A stretch of DNA of 64,000 bases, taken from contig OZ316899.1 of the NCBI GenBank assembly GCA_973895155.1, positions 10,912,001 to 10,976,000 on the forward strand, in the 5' to 3' direction. A model generated the notes under the pieces. It searched no databases, was not told the DNA's origin, and worked only from the letters and a program-made list of their open reading frames with translations. The position numbers and the translations under genes were made by a program. The DNA is from Marsupella aquatica (Eukaryota > Marchantiophyta). Positions 34,301 to 45,024 of the stretch are shown piece by piece. Position 1 is the first letter of the stretch. Every line of letters starts with the position of its first letter.

Positions 34301-35085
34301 GATGAGTGTTGAAACTTAATCAAGGAAGTAGGTTTTCATACTCGGTCTTGCGGTGTGGTTGGGGTTGCAATCCATGGTTTGAGGATGACTTCACCACATC
34401 CTCAACTCTTATACTTCTGCCCAAACAATGTCTGCCACAAGACCAGGGGGCGCAAGTCAATTACCCAACTTCCCTTAGTACCCTCGTCTCTAAAAGTTCT
34501 TCGAGGGACAGACTTAACTCCTCCTCAAATCAGCTTCTTGATTGGCTTGGGTTTTCAGATTGATGGTCTCTATTACATGGATTGCAAACCAGATGGCAGT
34601 GTTGCTCCTCCAGGTCGCGTAGAACTTCGAATTGAGGTGAACTCTTTTCCAGAAAAGGTTGATGTAAACTATTTGAATAGACAACTGAGGACGCGGAATG
34701 GGAAGGGTGCTCGTCAACATGTCAACTTCACTTCAGAACTTGCTAAACGGATTCAGTCTGCAAATGAAGAGCAAATGAGGATTCTGGCTTGTGAAAAGAG
34801 CATCCAAGGTAACGGATGGGGAAGACAGTTTTTGATTGCGACGCATGAAAACAACCCTACTAAATCTAGTAAATATTGGATTCAGTTGTGCATCTTCCCA
34901 TGTTGCTCCTGTGAGGATTTCTATAAGCGGCATTCGCATGGAAGCCTTACATGTCTTGCAAACATATCCTTTGGGTTTACAAGAATGTTTACCATTTGAA
35001 CCTAGAGGCTTCGGATGTAGTCAAGCAGCCTATTTTAACTGTCGCTGAAGTTTCCGATCTGATGCAAAGGGGAGTTGAGGTTTGA
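31311..35085 (+). pseudogene. Mutator-like transposase with SWIM finger
   Basis: Exons about 31311-33367 and 33488-35085. Regions in order: an N-terminal part (LLGERVWEVASGDVVEVISG); a Cys/His finger (CSGVVQCQNLNC, then SHVSKHMSRLAVHMGVHDHP); an RNase H-like core with Asp in VSFDVMHR and in GFMADNAEAGW; and a candidate Glu in CTGAESVHGSMR after the intron. A C-terminal SWIM finger follows (CCSCEDFYKR, then SCKHILWVY). This order matches MULE transposases. Lesions: TAG at 32067-32069, frameshift in the A8 run near 32400, TAG at 33629-33631, TGA at 34310-34312, frameshift near 34930. Its intron carries a perfect 18-base palindrome of the ParB-methyltransferase type (33390-33407). Inactive here. 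Confidence 0.75.
33390..33407. repeat. Palindrome GCTAGCGATGTCGCTAGC in the transposase intron
   Basis: Eight-base perfect arms around TG. It lies inside the 120-bp intron (donor CTG|GTAAGT at 33368, acceptor TTCAG|AC at 33487), linking the transposase to the ParB-methyltransferase copies. Confidence 0.9.
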
Positions 35086-36146
35086 TGTTATCCACTTTAG
35101 AGTGAGGTTTGGTTTTAATAAGGTTTTCATTGGTTTTTAATATATATCTAAGTACCGTTAGGAGTAGACTTTTTTGTGTGTTGGTAGGGAGAGATCTATT
35201 TACACTCCATATGAAGTTCCCTTTAATTTATTTATAAAACACCAGATATTGGTTCATCAGGTTTGCTAGCAAGGTCGCTAGCTATATTTTTGAAAAGTTT
35301 TGTAGGTTCATGATTTGGACCCTGGTTTGTTACTCATTGAGAAAACTATCAGTGACACAGTCACATACCCTGATAAGGTCGGATATCATGTCTTTACAGA
35401 CTTGGCTTTTTTTTCAGTTGGGAACTCTCCCTGAAATCACTGATGGGTTGGTGTCAATTTCAACTGATGGATTGGTGCCAATTTTGTGTGTTTATCTGAG
35501 ATACTCATGACTCCCAATCTCCAGGCCCATCATTTAAATTGCAAGTAAAACTCCTTGCCAAATGCTTTGGTGATGATCTTTATATCTATTTTGGATTGTC
35601 CAATTTGTTTAAAAAAAAAGTTACATTGACATACTTCACTCAAAAGGTTTCTTAAACAAACATTAGTCATTCAAATATGAACAGACTGTTGGATGGGTTT
35701 TTGCTAGCGAGGCTTGCTGTTACTAGCGGCCAACAAGTCCAAACTTTGGTTTGAGCAAAAAATCACCCATTTCAAGGAATTTTTTTACTCGTAACAACAA
35801 AAAATTTACTGTTACGAGCAATTTTTTTCCTGTTTCCTCGCATGGTAGTCATACCCAGGACAGCAGGCTAGCGAGGCAAGTTTGTGGGTACCTTCAGGGT
35901 AGTTAAGGCGGATTCCCAAGTAAGATTGTCGATATATATTGTGAAACGGTTATGAAAAAGGGAAATGCAGATACTGAAATATTCACAACCAAAAAACTTG
36001 AGATCTTCACAACACTGAACTGAATGAAAAGGCATCATCACTGTCAACAAAACTAGTTCAAAAAACCATTCACAATCCATCTTTAATAAAGCTTTGGTAT
36101 GACAAATATCTTCTGGAATGAGATTACATCTGAAATTTACCATGAG
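35086..36146. other. Spacer between transposase and copy B, with palindromes
   Basis: No gene seen. GCTAGCAAGGTCGCTAGC at 35265-35282, a spread variant TTGCTAGCGAGG...ACTAGCGGCC at 35701-35731, and a half-site GGCTAGCGAGGCAAG at 35866-35880. The genes on either side converge on this spacer. Confidence 0.6.
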
Positions 36147-36486
36147 TCATTGAGAATCCTCTGATTCCAAATCATCTGAGGAATTACTAGGATCGCTACT
36201 CGACTCCCTATTAGTCTCCTCAGTCGAATTGTCAACATACTATGCTACAGTACCAGCCTCATCATCTATGAACTGAGGGCAGTAAAGAGCTTTCCGAGCA
36301 CCCCTCACTGACCGCAGACCTTTCCCCTCCCAAGTCAAAATGACGGGGGCTTCATCAACCTCCTTTGCAGTCTTTTCAGCATAGCAAGGAAGCGCAAATC
36401 CCTTCTCAGGGGTCACAAGAAAATGATCCTCGATTTCTTTCCAAGGACAGAATCTCTCCTCCGAAAACCAATCCGAACGCCTATCA
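36147..36486 (-). pseudogene. Copy B exon 5: conserved tail
   Basis: Reads SDWFSEERFCPWKEIEDHF, then PEKGFALPCYAEKTA and LTWEGKGLRSVRGARKALY, an in-frame TAG, and an acidic Ser/Asp-rich end at 36147. Homologous to A2 exon 5. Confidence 0.65.
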
Positions 36487-36591
36487 CTGAAGAAATCACC
36501 AGCATCGAATCAATACTACACATCCAAAAATTCTACAAATAACAGAAAAACACCAAATAGGGAATTCTACATCAAAGGCCAAGTGCTTTAC

Positions 36592-37094
36592 TCCAGGCCA
36601 AATTCATCCTTCTCGTCTGAAGGTCCTCCCTGATCATCTCTTGGGATCTTGAACTCATCATCCGATCCTTCATCATTGGGATCGTCGTTCTTTGGATCTG
36701 CGGCACCTTTCAACTTCTGGGCATGTCTCTCCAACACATTTGCCAGAGATTTTTGCGCACACAGATGAAGAATGTCTCGATCTTCAACACCCACAACAAA
36801 TCTCCCAGCGTATTCCCCAGCGGCAAAAGCACTTCCATCTCCAACAATCTAGTCAATGACAATGTCCTTTGGCAAAGTAAGGATCTCCATTATGGCTTGC
36901 ATGAACCCAACTGACAATCTATTGGAACTTGCGAAAGCCGCCCTGGGACTGGGATCAGTTTTTGGGTAGCAAACACTCAACATTGATTTATGGCAGGCAT
37001 CCTCAGAGGAAGTCATTGGAACATATCCTATATGTTTTGGGACTTTTGCTGAGAATTCCACCTTGCAGAAAACATCCATAATGAGAGTAACTAC
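36592..37094 (-). pseudogene. Copy B exon 4: SAM-binding half
   Basis: RLSVGFMQAIMEILTLPKD is followed by IVID, then TAG at 36849-36851, then IVGDGSAFAAGEYAGRFVVG. In A2 the stop position is Trp, so a TGG-to-TAG change is likely. The acidic end is DEFGLE, with TAA overlapping a GTAAAG donor. Confidence 0.7.
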
Positions 37095-37132
37095 CTAAAT
37101 TGAAAACAATAAAAGAATTGGGCACTTTTGTT

Positions 37133-37148
37133 TAGCGAGCTTGCTAGC
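37133..37148. repeat. Intron palindrome TAGCGAGCTTGCTAGC
   Basis: Lies in the exon 3/4 intron of copy B, the same intron that carries 24760-24773 in A2. The arms have one mismatch. Confidence 0.75.
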
Positions 37149-37182
37149 AAAAATTGCACGCAAAATATCGTGGATATCTTAC

Positions 37183-37865
37183 CTCGATGTCCATATCTGC
37201 CTGATACAAAGGAGATGAAAGCAAAACCAAATACTGCCAAATATATTTGAATTTGTTCTTCTGCTCGACGGCATAATTTTTTTGTCTCATATGGTTATAG
37301 TTAGAGCTGTGAAGAACTGCGACATAACCATCGTTGGCAAGCATCGGACACATGACTCCAAAGAAATAATATGGTAATTTCTCACTCCAAACATTCCACT
37401 TCGGGACCTCCCGGTCTGTGACACTCGTTCGATGACCCGTGGGAAGGAAAATGAAACCCAAGTGAGCACCAATCCCAGTGTAATGTTTGTCGTTGATCAT
37501 CACTGGGTTTGGGTGTTCGCTTGATTTTCTCATTCCAGACAACCACTGATCCGTATTGCCCATCCAGGGAGTTCTTGTTTTCCTCTGGCTAATTGAGTTT
37601 GCAGTTTCCGTGAGATTGCTTTTTGCCAAGAAATGTCTCTCACCGTCCTTCTCAAGACCACACATTTGTGCTACTCCTTGAGCGATACATGCTTCCTCCT
37701 CATCTGAGTCGGAGAGAATTTGGACATTACGCTTCCTCTTTAAACGCTTGATTGAACCAAGGTCCACAGCAGATTTTGTTGTGACCTCAACATCAGGAGA
37801 CTTGGGTTCTTCTCCTTCATCCGCCCCACTCTTCAAACTCCCAGAGGCTGTAGCCTTTCTCTTCT
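37183..37865 (-). pseudogene. Copy B exon 3: methyltransferase-like catalytic half
   Basis: Linker with QILSDSDEEEACIAQGVAQ, then GAHLGFIFLPTGHR, VPKWNVWSEKLPYYFFGVM and LANDGYVAVLHSS, ending MDIE|GTAAG. Intact over its length. LPTG again replaces DPPY. Confidence 0.7.
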
Positions 37866-37950
37866 CTGAAAAACAAGTTCATGTCAGACAGGTCACTTAG
37901 ACAAAATTGCTCCGACTGCAGTATGAAAAAAAGAGGAGAAAAATACTTAC

Positions 37951-39135
37951 TTTGCTTCCCAGACAAGACTGATCCATCTTTGGACGTGTCCTTCACCGGC
38001 ACCTTTCGAGGTCTCCTTGATCTACTCCGGTCGACAGTGGCAACTACACCAAGAACAGCTTTCTCCATTGCCTCACATCCGCCAGTTTCTGCTTCTGCAA
38101 GAGCTAATTTGGACTCTGTAATGTACAACTCTAGTATCAAGCCTCGATTTATCATATGAAAGGCTGCCTTCTCTGTTGTGTCAAATGTCACTGCCCATTT
38201 ATCTGATTCTAAATACCATGGACAGTGAAGGACTTCCCACTCACTAATCTTCCTTGGAGCCTCCACTCCCTCACATGGGTACATTGAGTACTCTCCGTAT
38301 TTAACGGAAGTTGGATCCTCTTTCATCCCTGCTATCCAAGGCGAGAAGCAAGCAGGATAGGACCACCAATATGTTTTGTCAGCAACTTCTCTATCCACAA
38401 AAAAATGATACATATATCTCTTCGCCCTCCTCTGAAAAAGTGAGATGTCAATCTTCTCACCCAACTTTGGTGGCCAAATCTGTTTGAAAAAATGAGATTT
38501 CACTTGTTTGGAAATCTTCAAAGTCCTCCTCTATGTCAAGGATCAACGATGGCTTTGTCTTCTCAGACGAAGTAAGGATCCTTGCATCTGGAAAGTTGGG
38601 ATCAACTCTGAAATAATCTCAGACATGAGTGAAGAACAAATTGACTCAACCTGCTGTGGGTACAGCCCATCGGTGAAGCCAAAGTTTTGTTTTGCTGTCC
38701 GAGAATTGACCAGGGTGGAAGTACTTCTTGCGAAGCTCAGGTCTGCATTGTGCCTCGAGTAGTACACATCTGAGCTGCGGAGTCAACGAAGAGACACCCG
38801 TAAAATAGTCTCGCATGATTGAGACCACATGACACATTACCCCTTCCTTTATCGTCTATTCGTTGGGCCTCCTTCCTCTCATGTTTGCAGTAGTTGTGCA
38901 TCTCAACACACTTCTGGAAAAAGTCACCAAACTCAAGATTCAAAAGAGGTCCAATCTTTGGCACCTTCACATTCCAATCTGCTAGTTGCTCCTTCATCAT
39001 GTCTTTCATAGCCATGTCTTGCGCAGCTTTTGAAAGCGGTTCTCCTTGTGCTTCTTTCAATTGGAACTTCTTCTTCAAATCTTCCATCTGCGCTGCAATA
39101 TTAGCAGCAGATAGAATGTACGTGCAGGCATCGAG
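37951..39135 (-). pseudogene. Copy B exon 2 (unknown domain), partial
   Basis: Contains LKEAQGEPLSKAAQDMAM, PQLRCVLLEAQCRPELRKKY, FQRRAKRYMYHFFVDREVAD and ISEWEVLHCPWYLESDKW, aligned with A2 exon 2. The donor is CAAA|GTAAGT at 37950. The frame shifts near 38520 between EEDFEDF and SKQVKSHFFKQIW. Confidence 0.7.
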
Positions 39136-39402
39136 ATTGGTAGGGCAGATGACGGGGAGGTTTACTTTTCAGCAAATGAGTGTGAAGCAGGGTGTGAAGA
39201 GGATGATGAGGAATGTAGTAGTTTGCTACATGTTTTGCCATATGATTTAGTAGTCACAAATATATGGCCTAGGGTTCTTGCCATGTCATCAGTGCAGGAC
39301 ATTTGCCAATATCAACTCATTAGTACCCAATGGAGGGACTTGGTAGCCATATCCCCACAATGGAAGGCATTGAAACCACTACTTGTAGAGATTAAGCCGT
39401 AG
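39136..39402 (+). pseudogene. F-box domain fragment
   Basis: An open plus-strand frame of about 85 codons up to TAG at 39400-39402. After an acidic CEEDDEECSS stretch it reads LHVLPYDLVVTNIWPRVL, then CQYQLISTQWRDLVAISPQW and KALKPLLVEI. The LP-x-x-L-V-x-x-IWPR ... W-x-x-LV-x-x-SPQW-x-AL pattern is that of plant F-box motifs, which bind Skp1 in SCF ubiquitin ligases. There is no start codon or downstream repeat domain. It abuts the truncated copy B exactly, so it is probably a captured or rearranged piece of a host gene. Confidence 0.6.
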
Positions 39403-39756
39403 AGGTACATTCTGGGGGCATAATACAAACATACCCGACGAAGTCAATTGAGAATTAGGCGTCTTAGCAATACACAATTCGCAAGCCCAGTGAAAGAATC
39501 GGTCCAGCATAGTGTGGATCGAGAGTAGACCGCGTATCCAAGCCAAATGACAGCCAAACCACCATAAGCCGACCATAAGTAGGGGTTCATGGCCGGTTGT
39601 AGATAGTTCTTGGGGTTAGAGGGTTGGGAAATGCACCACATTTTTGGCGCTAGATGGAGGGGCATTCTTACTTGTGAGTTGTGTGTTGCGCAGGGATAGG
39701 TGATGAACAAATTCACACCAAGGGAAGGTTGAGCAGCACAAAGGGAAGAATCACGA
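39403..39756. other. Spacer before Gypsy gag
   Basis: No domain recognised; probably leader sequence of the Gypsy element whose gag starts near 39757. Confidence 0.35.
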
Positions 39757-40530
39757 TTGCAGAAAATTCAAAAGTGGAAGGAGTCACAGAAAGTGAAGGT
39801 TGTAACCGGCAACGGTGAGTCGCAAAGTGCTTTTGAAGAGGAACTGGTGAGTGAAGAAGGGGATCTGTCAAGTAGCAAAGTGCCCAGTACCCAACCCAGT
39901 TCACCAGTACCCGGAATGGGTGAGCCAGACCCACAATTCGGTGGTCGAGCAGCACCACGGCTTAGCCAGAGATCACAAATCCATTATAAGGCATTTCATG
40001 GAAAGCACGAGGAGGATCCGGATAACTGGCTTGAGGAGTTTGATGGTATGGCAACGGCTAATGGAGAGTCTGCTATCAAGATGCAGATCTTACCTGGGTT
40101 GTTTAAAGGTGAGGCACGATCGTGGTACTCTAATTTGGAACCCGGAGAGCAGAATGAGTGGATCACCTTTAAGCAGCTATTTGTCAAAGAATTCCGTCCC
40201 ATTGGGACATCCGAATTGGCAATGTTGAAGCTAGGATGACTTCAATTCAAGGAGAACAAGTCTTTCCGAAAGTTTTTGCAACGATTCCACAAATTGGTAC
40301 GGCGAACCAAGACCAATGCATCAGACGAAATGCAGTTGCAATGGTTGGTTAATGCTTTACCACAGAAGATGAGCTTTGCAATTCGGAAGGGGAATCCGGA
40401 ATCTCTAGCCGAAGTAATCCGTGATATTCAGCTCTACATCAATGCAGATATCACGAGCAGGAAAAAACACTATAAATCCGAGGACTCATCTTCTGAAGAG
40501 GGGAGCTATGTCGGATGCCAAATTAAGTAG
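39757..40530 (+). pseudogene. gag: Gypsy gag fragment (Gypsy-4)
   Basis: The retrotransposon gag domain is clear: YKAFHGKHEEDPDNWLEEF, then ILPGLFKGEARSWYSNLEP, WITFKQLFVKEFRP and FLQRFHKLVRRT. TGA at 40237-40239 splits it, with the frame unchanged across it (GGA TGA CTT), consistent with CGA-to-TGA. It ends with SEDSSSEEGSYVG before any zinc knuckle. No protease or RT follows on this strand, so the element is a 3'-truncated fragment. Confidence 0.85.
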
Positions 40531-43011
40531 TAGTTGTTTAACTAGAGTTAAAAATAACGTAACTACAGTTAGAAGTAACCATGGTTAGCAATAAATTAGG
40601 GTTAGGAGAATAAAGAGATGAATAGTAAGTGGTAGGGGGCCAAGATGATTTAGTATGGGTTGCCTAACGAAGTTAGGAAAAGACAAGTTAGGTTAGAATT
40701 TATTAGGTTAACATTAGTAGTTTAAATAAAAATGACCGTAAATAAAAAAGACGGTCGACTTAGCAGAATTAGATAAAAGTCTCATAATATAGTTAGAGCT
40801 AGGAATTTAGCAAGTAGTTAGTTTTAGGTTCAAGGAGCTCACTAGCAAAGATTCAAGTAAAATGGAGGTCCGGGCACACTGCTGGAGATTTATGAAACTG
40901 GGATCCGTTATAAGTATACTCAAATGGGATACCGTAGGAGTAATGGAATACAATGAAAGAATGCTATGAGGGTTAGTGAGAAAGGCCAGGTGTCACCACC
41001 TAAGCCCTTTCATAAGGACAAGATTTCAAAATAAAACTACGTAGTAGTGATGGGGAAACAACAAAATTCCAGCAGGATGGCAGCCAGGTGCAATTAAGCG
41101 GAATCAACTCCTTCCATAAGGACAATTAGAGTTGACTCATGAAATCCGGAGAGCACACACAAGGAGCTTGATTTCAGGCAGGGAGATAAGGAGATGGCTG
41201 AGTGAGGAGTGGGTGGATGGAGATTCAATGCTGCCATTCAATTGAGCCTCGCTGCTGTAGTGCTACCATTTGCAATTGAATTGAATGGCTGATTACTCTA
41301 CCAAAGAGCTTTTGCTGTTGGGATTAGTGAGAAGCTTCAAACTGCTGGAGATGAGCGTAGTACTGAGCATGTATTGAATAGAGCTTGCTGCTAACTAGGT
41401 GCTGCATTGATGAAAGAAGTGCTTGATCTTGCTACTCGATGCTGAGAGCTTGGTGCCACTCAGGAGCTCGCTGCTGCCAAGTGTTGCTACGATGTTACCG
41501 AAGAGGCTCGATGTTCAATTTAAGTTCAAAGTGCCAAAGGAGTTCATGTTTAATTGAGTTTGTTGCTATGAGCTGGCTGATCGAAGTTGAGAGCTTGGAG
41601 TTTTACTGTTGTGGTAGTAAGCAGCTTTGGATTGCTGAAGATGAGCTCTGTGCTGTTGATTGTGTATTCAATGGAGCTTGCTGCTGAGTGATGTTCACTA
41701 AGTAGTTGTTCACCAGGGGAGGCGCTGCTGGCTATGGGGATTGTTGAGGGGCTGAAATCCTGGCTATGGAGTTTGCTACTATGGGGAGGGAGTTCCTTGC
41801 CGCTTCAATCGTGCTCCTGGCTGTGGAGCTTGCAACTATGAAGCAACTCGCGGCCGCTTACTGAAGCTCTGGGAAGGAAAAGAAAAAAACACGAGTAGGG
41901 CTTAGGAAAAACTTACCTAGTGAGTTTGGTGGCTGCGAGTTTTGAACCCGAGACCTGTTGGTTGCTAGGGATTTCAGTTGGGATACCAATAGAGCTTTCT
42001 GAGTTGTTCGTTTGAATAGCTCACAGCAACTCTAATTAAACTAAAACGACATCTTGCAACCAGGTTTGAGGGACTTGTTGGAGCAAGTTCGAGGCCAGTA
42101 GGGGACCAGGGAGACGAGAGGAGGGCCCAGCAGGGGTGCCTCGACTTCATGAAGGCCCAAGAGACCGTTTTTAATCCCAATAGGATATGCTAAGGAGTTT
42201 TCATGAAGGCTGGAAACCCACTATATATTTGTAATAAGTTGTTGGACTATTATGAAGCCCAACACTTGATGGGTGCTGGTATACGATGAGTTGTTGCTAG
42301 ATAGCTCGGCCTTGCACTCGCACAGTAGCCATAGAATAACTGCTAATGCCAGCATTCTAGTTGGAACCAACTCAAGCGGTAGTTGTCCTAGTCGGGTAAG
42401 TTTACAACTGTGTAAAAGTTGACCTGTATTTCTGTGGTAACCCGAGTCTCAGCGGCAAAACCCGAGACTCAGTGGTAACCCGGAACTCAGTGACGTATTA
42501 ATCCTCAGGTGTAGGCCGAGCTTGAAGTTGTTACCGTGAGAAATATTGTGTTCCAATCAGTTTACAACTCGGTTAGTTGTAAGAGTTACCAAGGGGGTAC
42601 CCTGGTTTCTCGTCTCACTGAGAGGTGGCCGCTGTTCAGGTCTTGTGTGGAAACCAGAGTACTGGTTGTAGTTAAGTTGACCTGCGGTTAAGATAGAAAC
42701 TTAACCTGGGTTAAGGATTAGCGGGAAGTAGTTACGCTTGGGTTAAGTTCCAGGGTGACCACTAACCTGAGTTAGCACCTTAGGCCTGGTTTGGTTTGGC
42801 TTGGTTTGGAGCCCTGGGGTGTTAAAATAAAGAGGAGAACCAGGGGGCTGTCTCCTCACTTGTTCACTTGCACATTCTCTTGAAGGCTGAGCCTGGGGGC
42901 TGAGATCTCACTTAGGGAGAGTCAGCATTGGCTTAAGGCACTAGAGAGTGTGGACAGGGGACTAGTCCACTAGGTAGACAGCAAGGAGAGGGTAGGGGGA
43001 AGTGTTGTGAT
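40531..43011. other. Repeat-rich stretch without genes
   Basis: No coding domain. Around 41220-41860 the sequence is made of diverged short blocks built on GAGCTTGCTGCT, TGCTACTATG and similar phrases, resembling a decayed satellite. Three 20-bp tandem units AACCCGAGACTCAGTGG lie at 42437-42495. GTTAAG-T-GACCTG-like phrases recur at 42660-42780. Part of 42840-43011 may be LTR of the Gypsy element to the right. Confidence 0.4.
42437..42495. repeat. 20-bp tandem repeat x3
   Basis: Units AACCCGAGTCTCAGCGGCAA, AACCCGAGACTCAGTGGT and AACCCGGAACTCAGTGACG; the first is complete and the others have small changes. Confidence 0.7.
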
Positions 43012-44058
43012 CTAATCTTGTACCATTCCTTGCAATAAAGGCTCATGCGTAAGCCTCAGTCTTGAAGTGTCTATCCAACGGTTATTTGGATCCAGTGAGT
43101 GTGTATGCAAGCTCAGGTGTGACTCAACACCAAGAGGGGTGAGGCTTGAAGCTAGGGAGTGACGGAGGGACCAAGCACTTGCCTTGTTGAGATAGGAAGT
43201 GATGGTCTTGAAGCTCATGGTGAAGTAAGCGGAGGGAACTCTTGGAGGGGCAGCCACATGGGGAGTTTGTGGGGACAACTTGTGGGTGGGCACTTGCTGT
43301 GTTGAGGTCAGGAGTGGGGTTGTGTGAGTGTTTTCCAATGAGAAAGCAAGGGAGTGATAGCCACCCTTTGAGGTTATCTTTCCAGCGGTGAAAATAAAAT
43401 TACCCAGTCGGGTGTGTGAGTGAGAAAAGAGAGAGTTAAGGAGAAAGAGACCTCCTGTCTTGCTATTCACTCGTCCTAGGAACCCGACAACAATAAGAAG
43501 GGGCATAAGTGGTGAAGTTAACTCTAGTAGAGAGTTAAGCCCCATTGCAAGGTGTTGACACTTACGAAGGCAAGAGAACACTTCTCTGAGCAATTGCTCA
43601 TGTTCCTCCAACGTTTTCGAGTAGATTAGGATGTCGTCAATAAAGACGACCACTCCTTGGTCCAACAAGTCATGAAAAATGGTATTCATCATCTTCATGA
43701 ACGTTGCAGTTGCATTACACAACCCGAATGGCATAACCAAAAACTCATAGGATCCAAACCTTGTGCGCATCGCGGTCTTATACTCGTCTCCCTTAGCCAT
43801 GCGGATCTGGTAATACCCAGACCGCAAGTCCACCTTTGAAAACTTCCTAGCCCCGGACAGGCAATCAAAGAGGTCATCCATATGAGGTAACGGGTACTTG
43901 TTCTTTACCCTCTGCTTATTGAGGGCCCAATAATCTACGCACAATCTCAAAGTACCATCCTTTTTGGACACAAACAGGGCGGGCGCCCCATAAGGACCCT
44001 TACTAGGACGAATGAACCCTTGGTTGATCAAGTCTTCCAAGGCGTTCTTCAACATCAT
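43012..44058 (-). pseudogene. pol: Gypsy-5 reverse transcriptase, N-terminal half fused to non-pol sequence
   Basis: RT motifs: [61 protein letters not shown] and the active site [11 protein letters not shown], ending [15 protein letters not shown] near 43563. From there to the stop at 43012 the frame stays open for about 185 codons but is a Ser/Thr/His-rich sequence with no RT or RNase H features. It appears to be an open frame through joined LTR-like DNA, so this is a deletion junction rather than a real fusion protein. Upstream, a stop at 44059-44061 separates it from the protease. Confidence 0.82.
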
Positions 44059-44169
44059 TCATTCATTCAGGTTCAAACAATAAGGAGCTTTAGCCTGAGG
44101 AGCCAAACCTGGCTCCAACTCAACTTGGTGATCCACTTCTCTCCGCGGGGGTAAACCTTTAGGTAGCTT

Positions 44170-45024
44170 CTACAAGAGCACATCATTGAATTCCTCTAAA
44201 ATTTCAGGAATTTGATCATAGTCGGGCCCGACCTTAGCTGACTTGACCTTTGGCTGCGAAGCAGCCTCCTTAACTAGGTGGAGATGAAAGAAAAAACATT
44301 CATGTGCACCCTTGAAGTCTTTCCACCATTGCTTCGTCGATACACACTGAGACAACCACGACACTTTACTTACTTTGAGAAATCTTTCTTTATTTTTGGT
44401 AACTTCGTGTACAACGATGGGCTCACTGCCCTTATTGGGAAAATGGAGCACGTCACCCCCCAGTTTCAAGGTAACATTGTGCTTTCTGAGATAACCTACC
44501 AACAAAATGAAGTCTACGGCTAGACCTTCTAGAACGTAGAACATCTCCTGACTAACAAAATTTTGTTGTTTGCCTATGACCTCTACTCGAAGTCTATGTA
44601 CTACTCTCGATACTATCCCCTTTGTGTCGTTGGCAAACTTGCACACTAATGGTTGTAGAAACCCTTGCACGTCCACCCCAAGATGTGTCGCCGCCTGCCC
44701 ACTTATGAAGCAGGCAGTCGTGCTTGTATCCACCAAAGCAACACCCAGATTACCGTTAGAAGTGACATTCACAAAAATCAGCTTTTCAGGATCCATTGTC
44801 TTAACTTTAGGTATCTTCTCTCGCAACAACACCTTCTCTCCGGCAGGAACATCCCCTACAGGGACCTTGTCAGCTACTAAGGGTTTGGTTAGAGCGATAC
44901 TTACCTTAATGCTCTTTTGCCCTCCATCTCCGCTTGGCTTGCCACCTTTCGTGGAACAATCCTTACTTTGATGGCCCATGGCATCGCACGTGAAGCACAA
45001 ACCTTCAGCCCGCCTCTGCTCCAT
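44170..45024 (-). pseudogene. Gypsy-5 zinc knuckle and protease
   Basis: A CCHC knuckle, GLCFTCDAMGHQSKDC, is complete with the CX2CX4HX4C spacing. The protease has ALVDTSTTACFIS where DTGA or DSGA is usual, so the catalytic Gly is Ser. The C-terminal part carries DFILLVGYLRKHNV. It ends EILEEFNDVLL at a TAG (44170-44172) just before the RT linker. Confidence 0.82.

Larger units (their letters stand above)
36147..39135 (-). pseudogene. ParB-methyltransferase gene, copy B, 5'-truncated
   Basis: Exons: 37951-39135 (exon 2, partial), 37183-37865, 36592-37094 and 36147-36486, with the same splice positions as A2. The ParB exon is missing: homology stops at about 39135 in LDAC-YILSA, where an F-box fragment starts on the other strand. 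Lesions: a frameshift near 38520 in exon 2, TAG at 36849-36851 (TGG-to-TAG at the motif I Trp), and a TAG in exon 5. The methyltransferase-like parts read GFIFLPTG, LANDGYVAVLHSS, GDGSAFAAGEYAGRF and VGVEDRDIL. It has clearly diverged from A2, so the two are not a recent tandem duplication. Confidence 0.75.

Noticed and set aside
43012-43560. C-terminal 185 codons of the Gypsy-5 RT frame as a genuine fusion domain
   Set aside because: Composition and sequence are not RT or RNase H; it is an accidental open frame through joined non-coding DNA.
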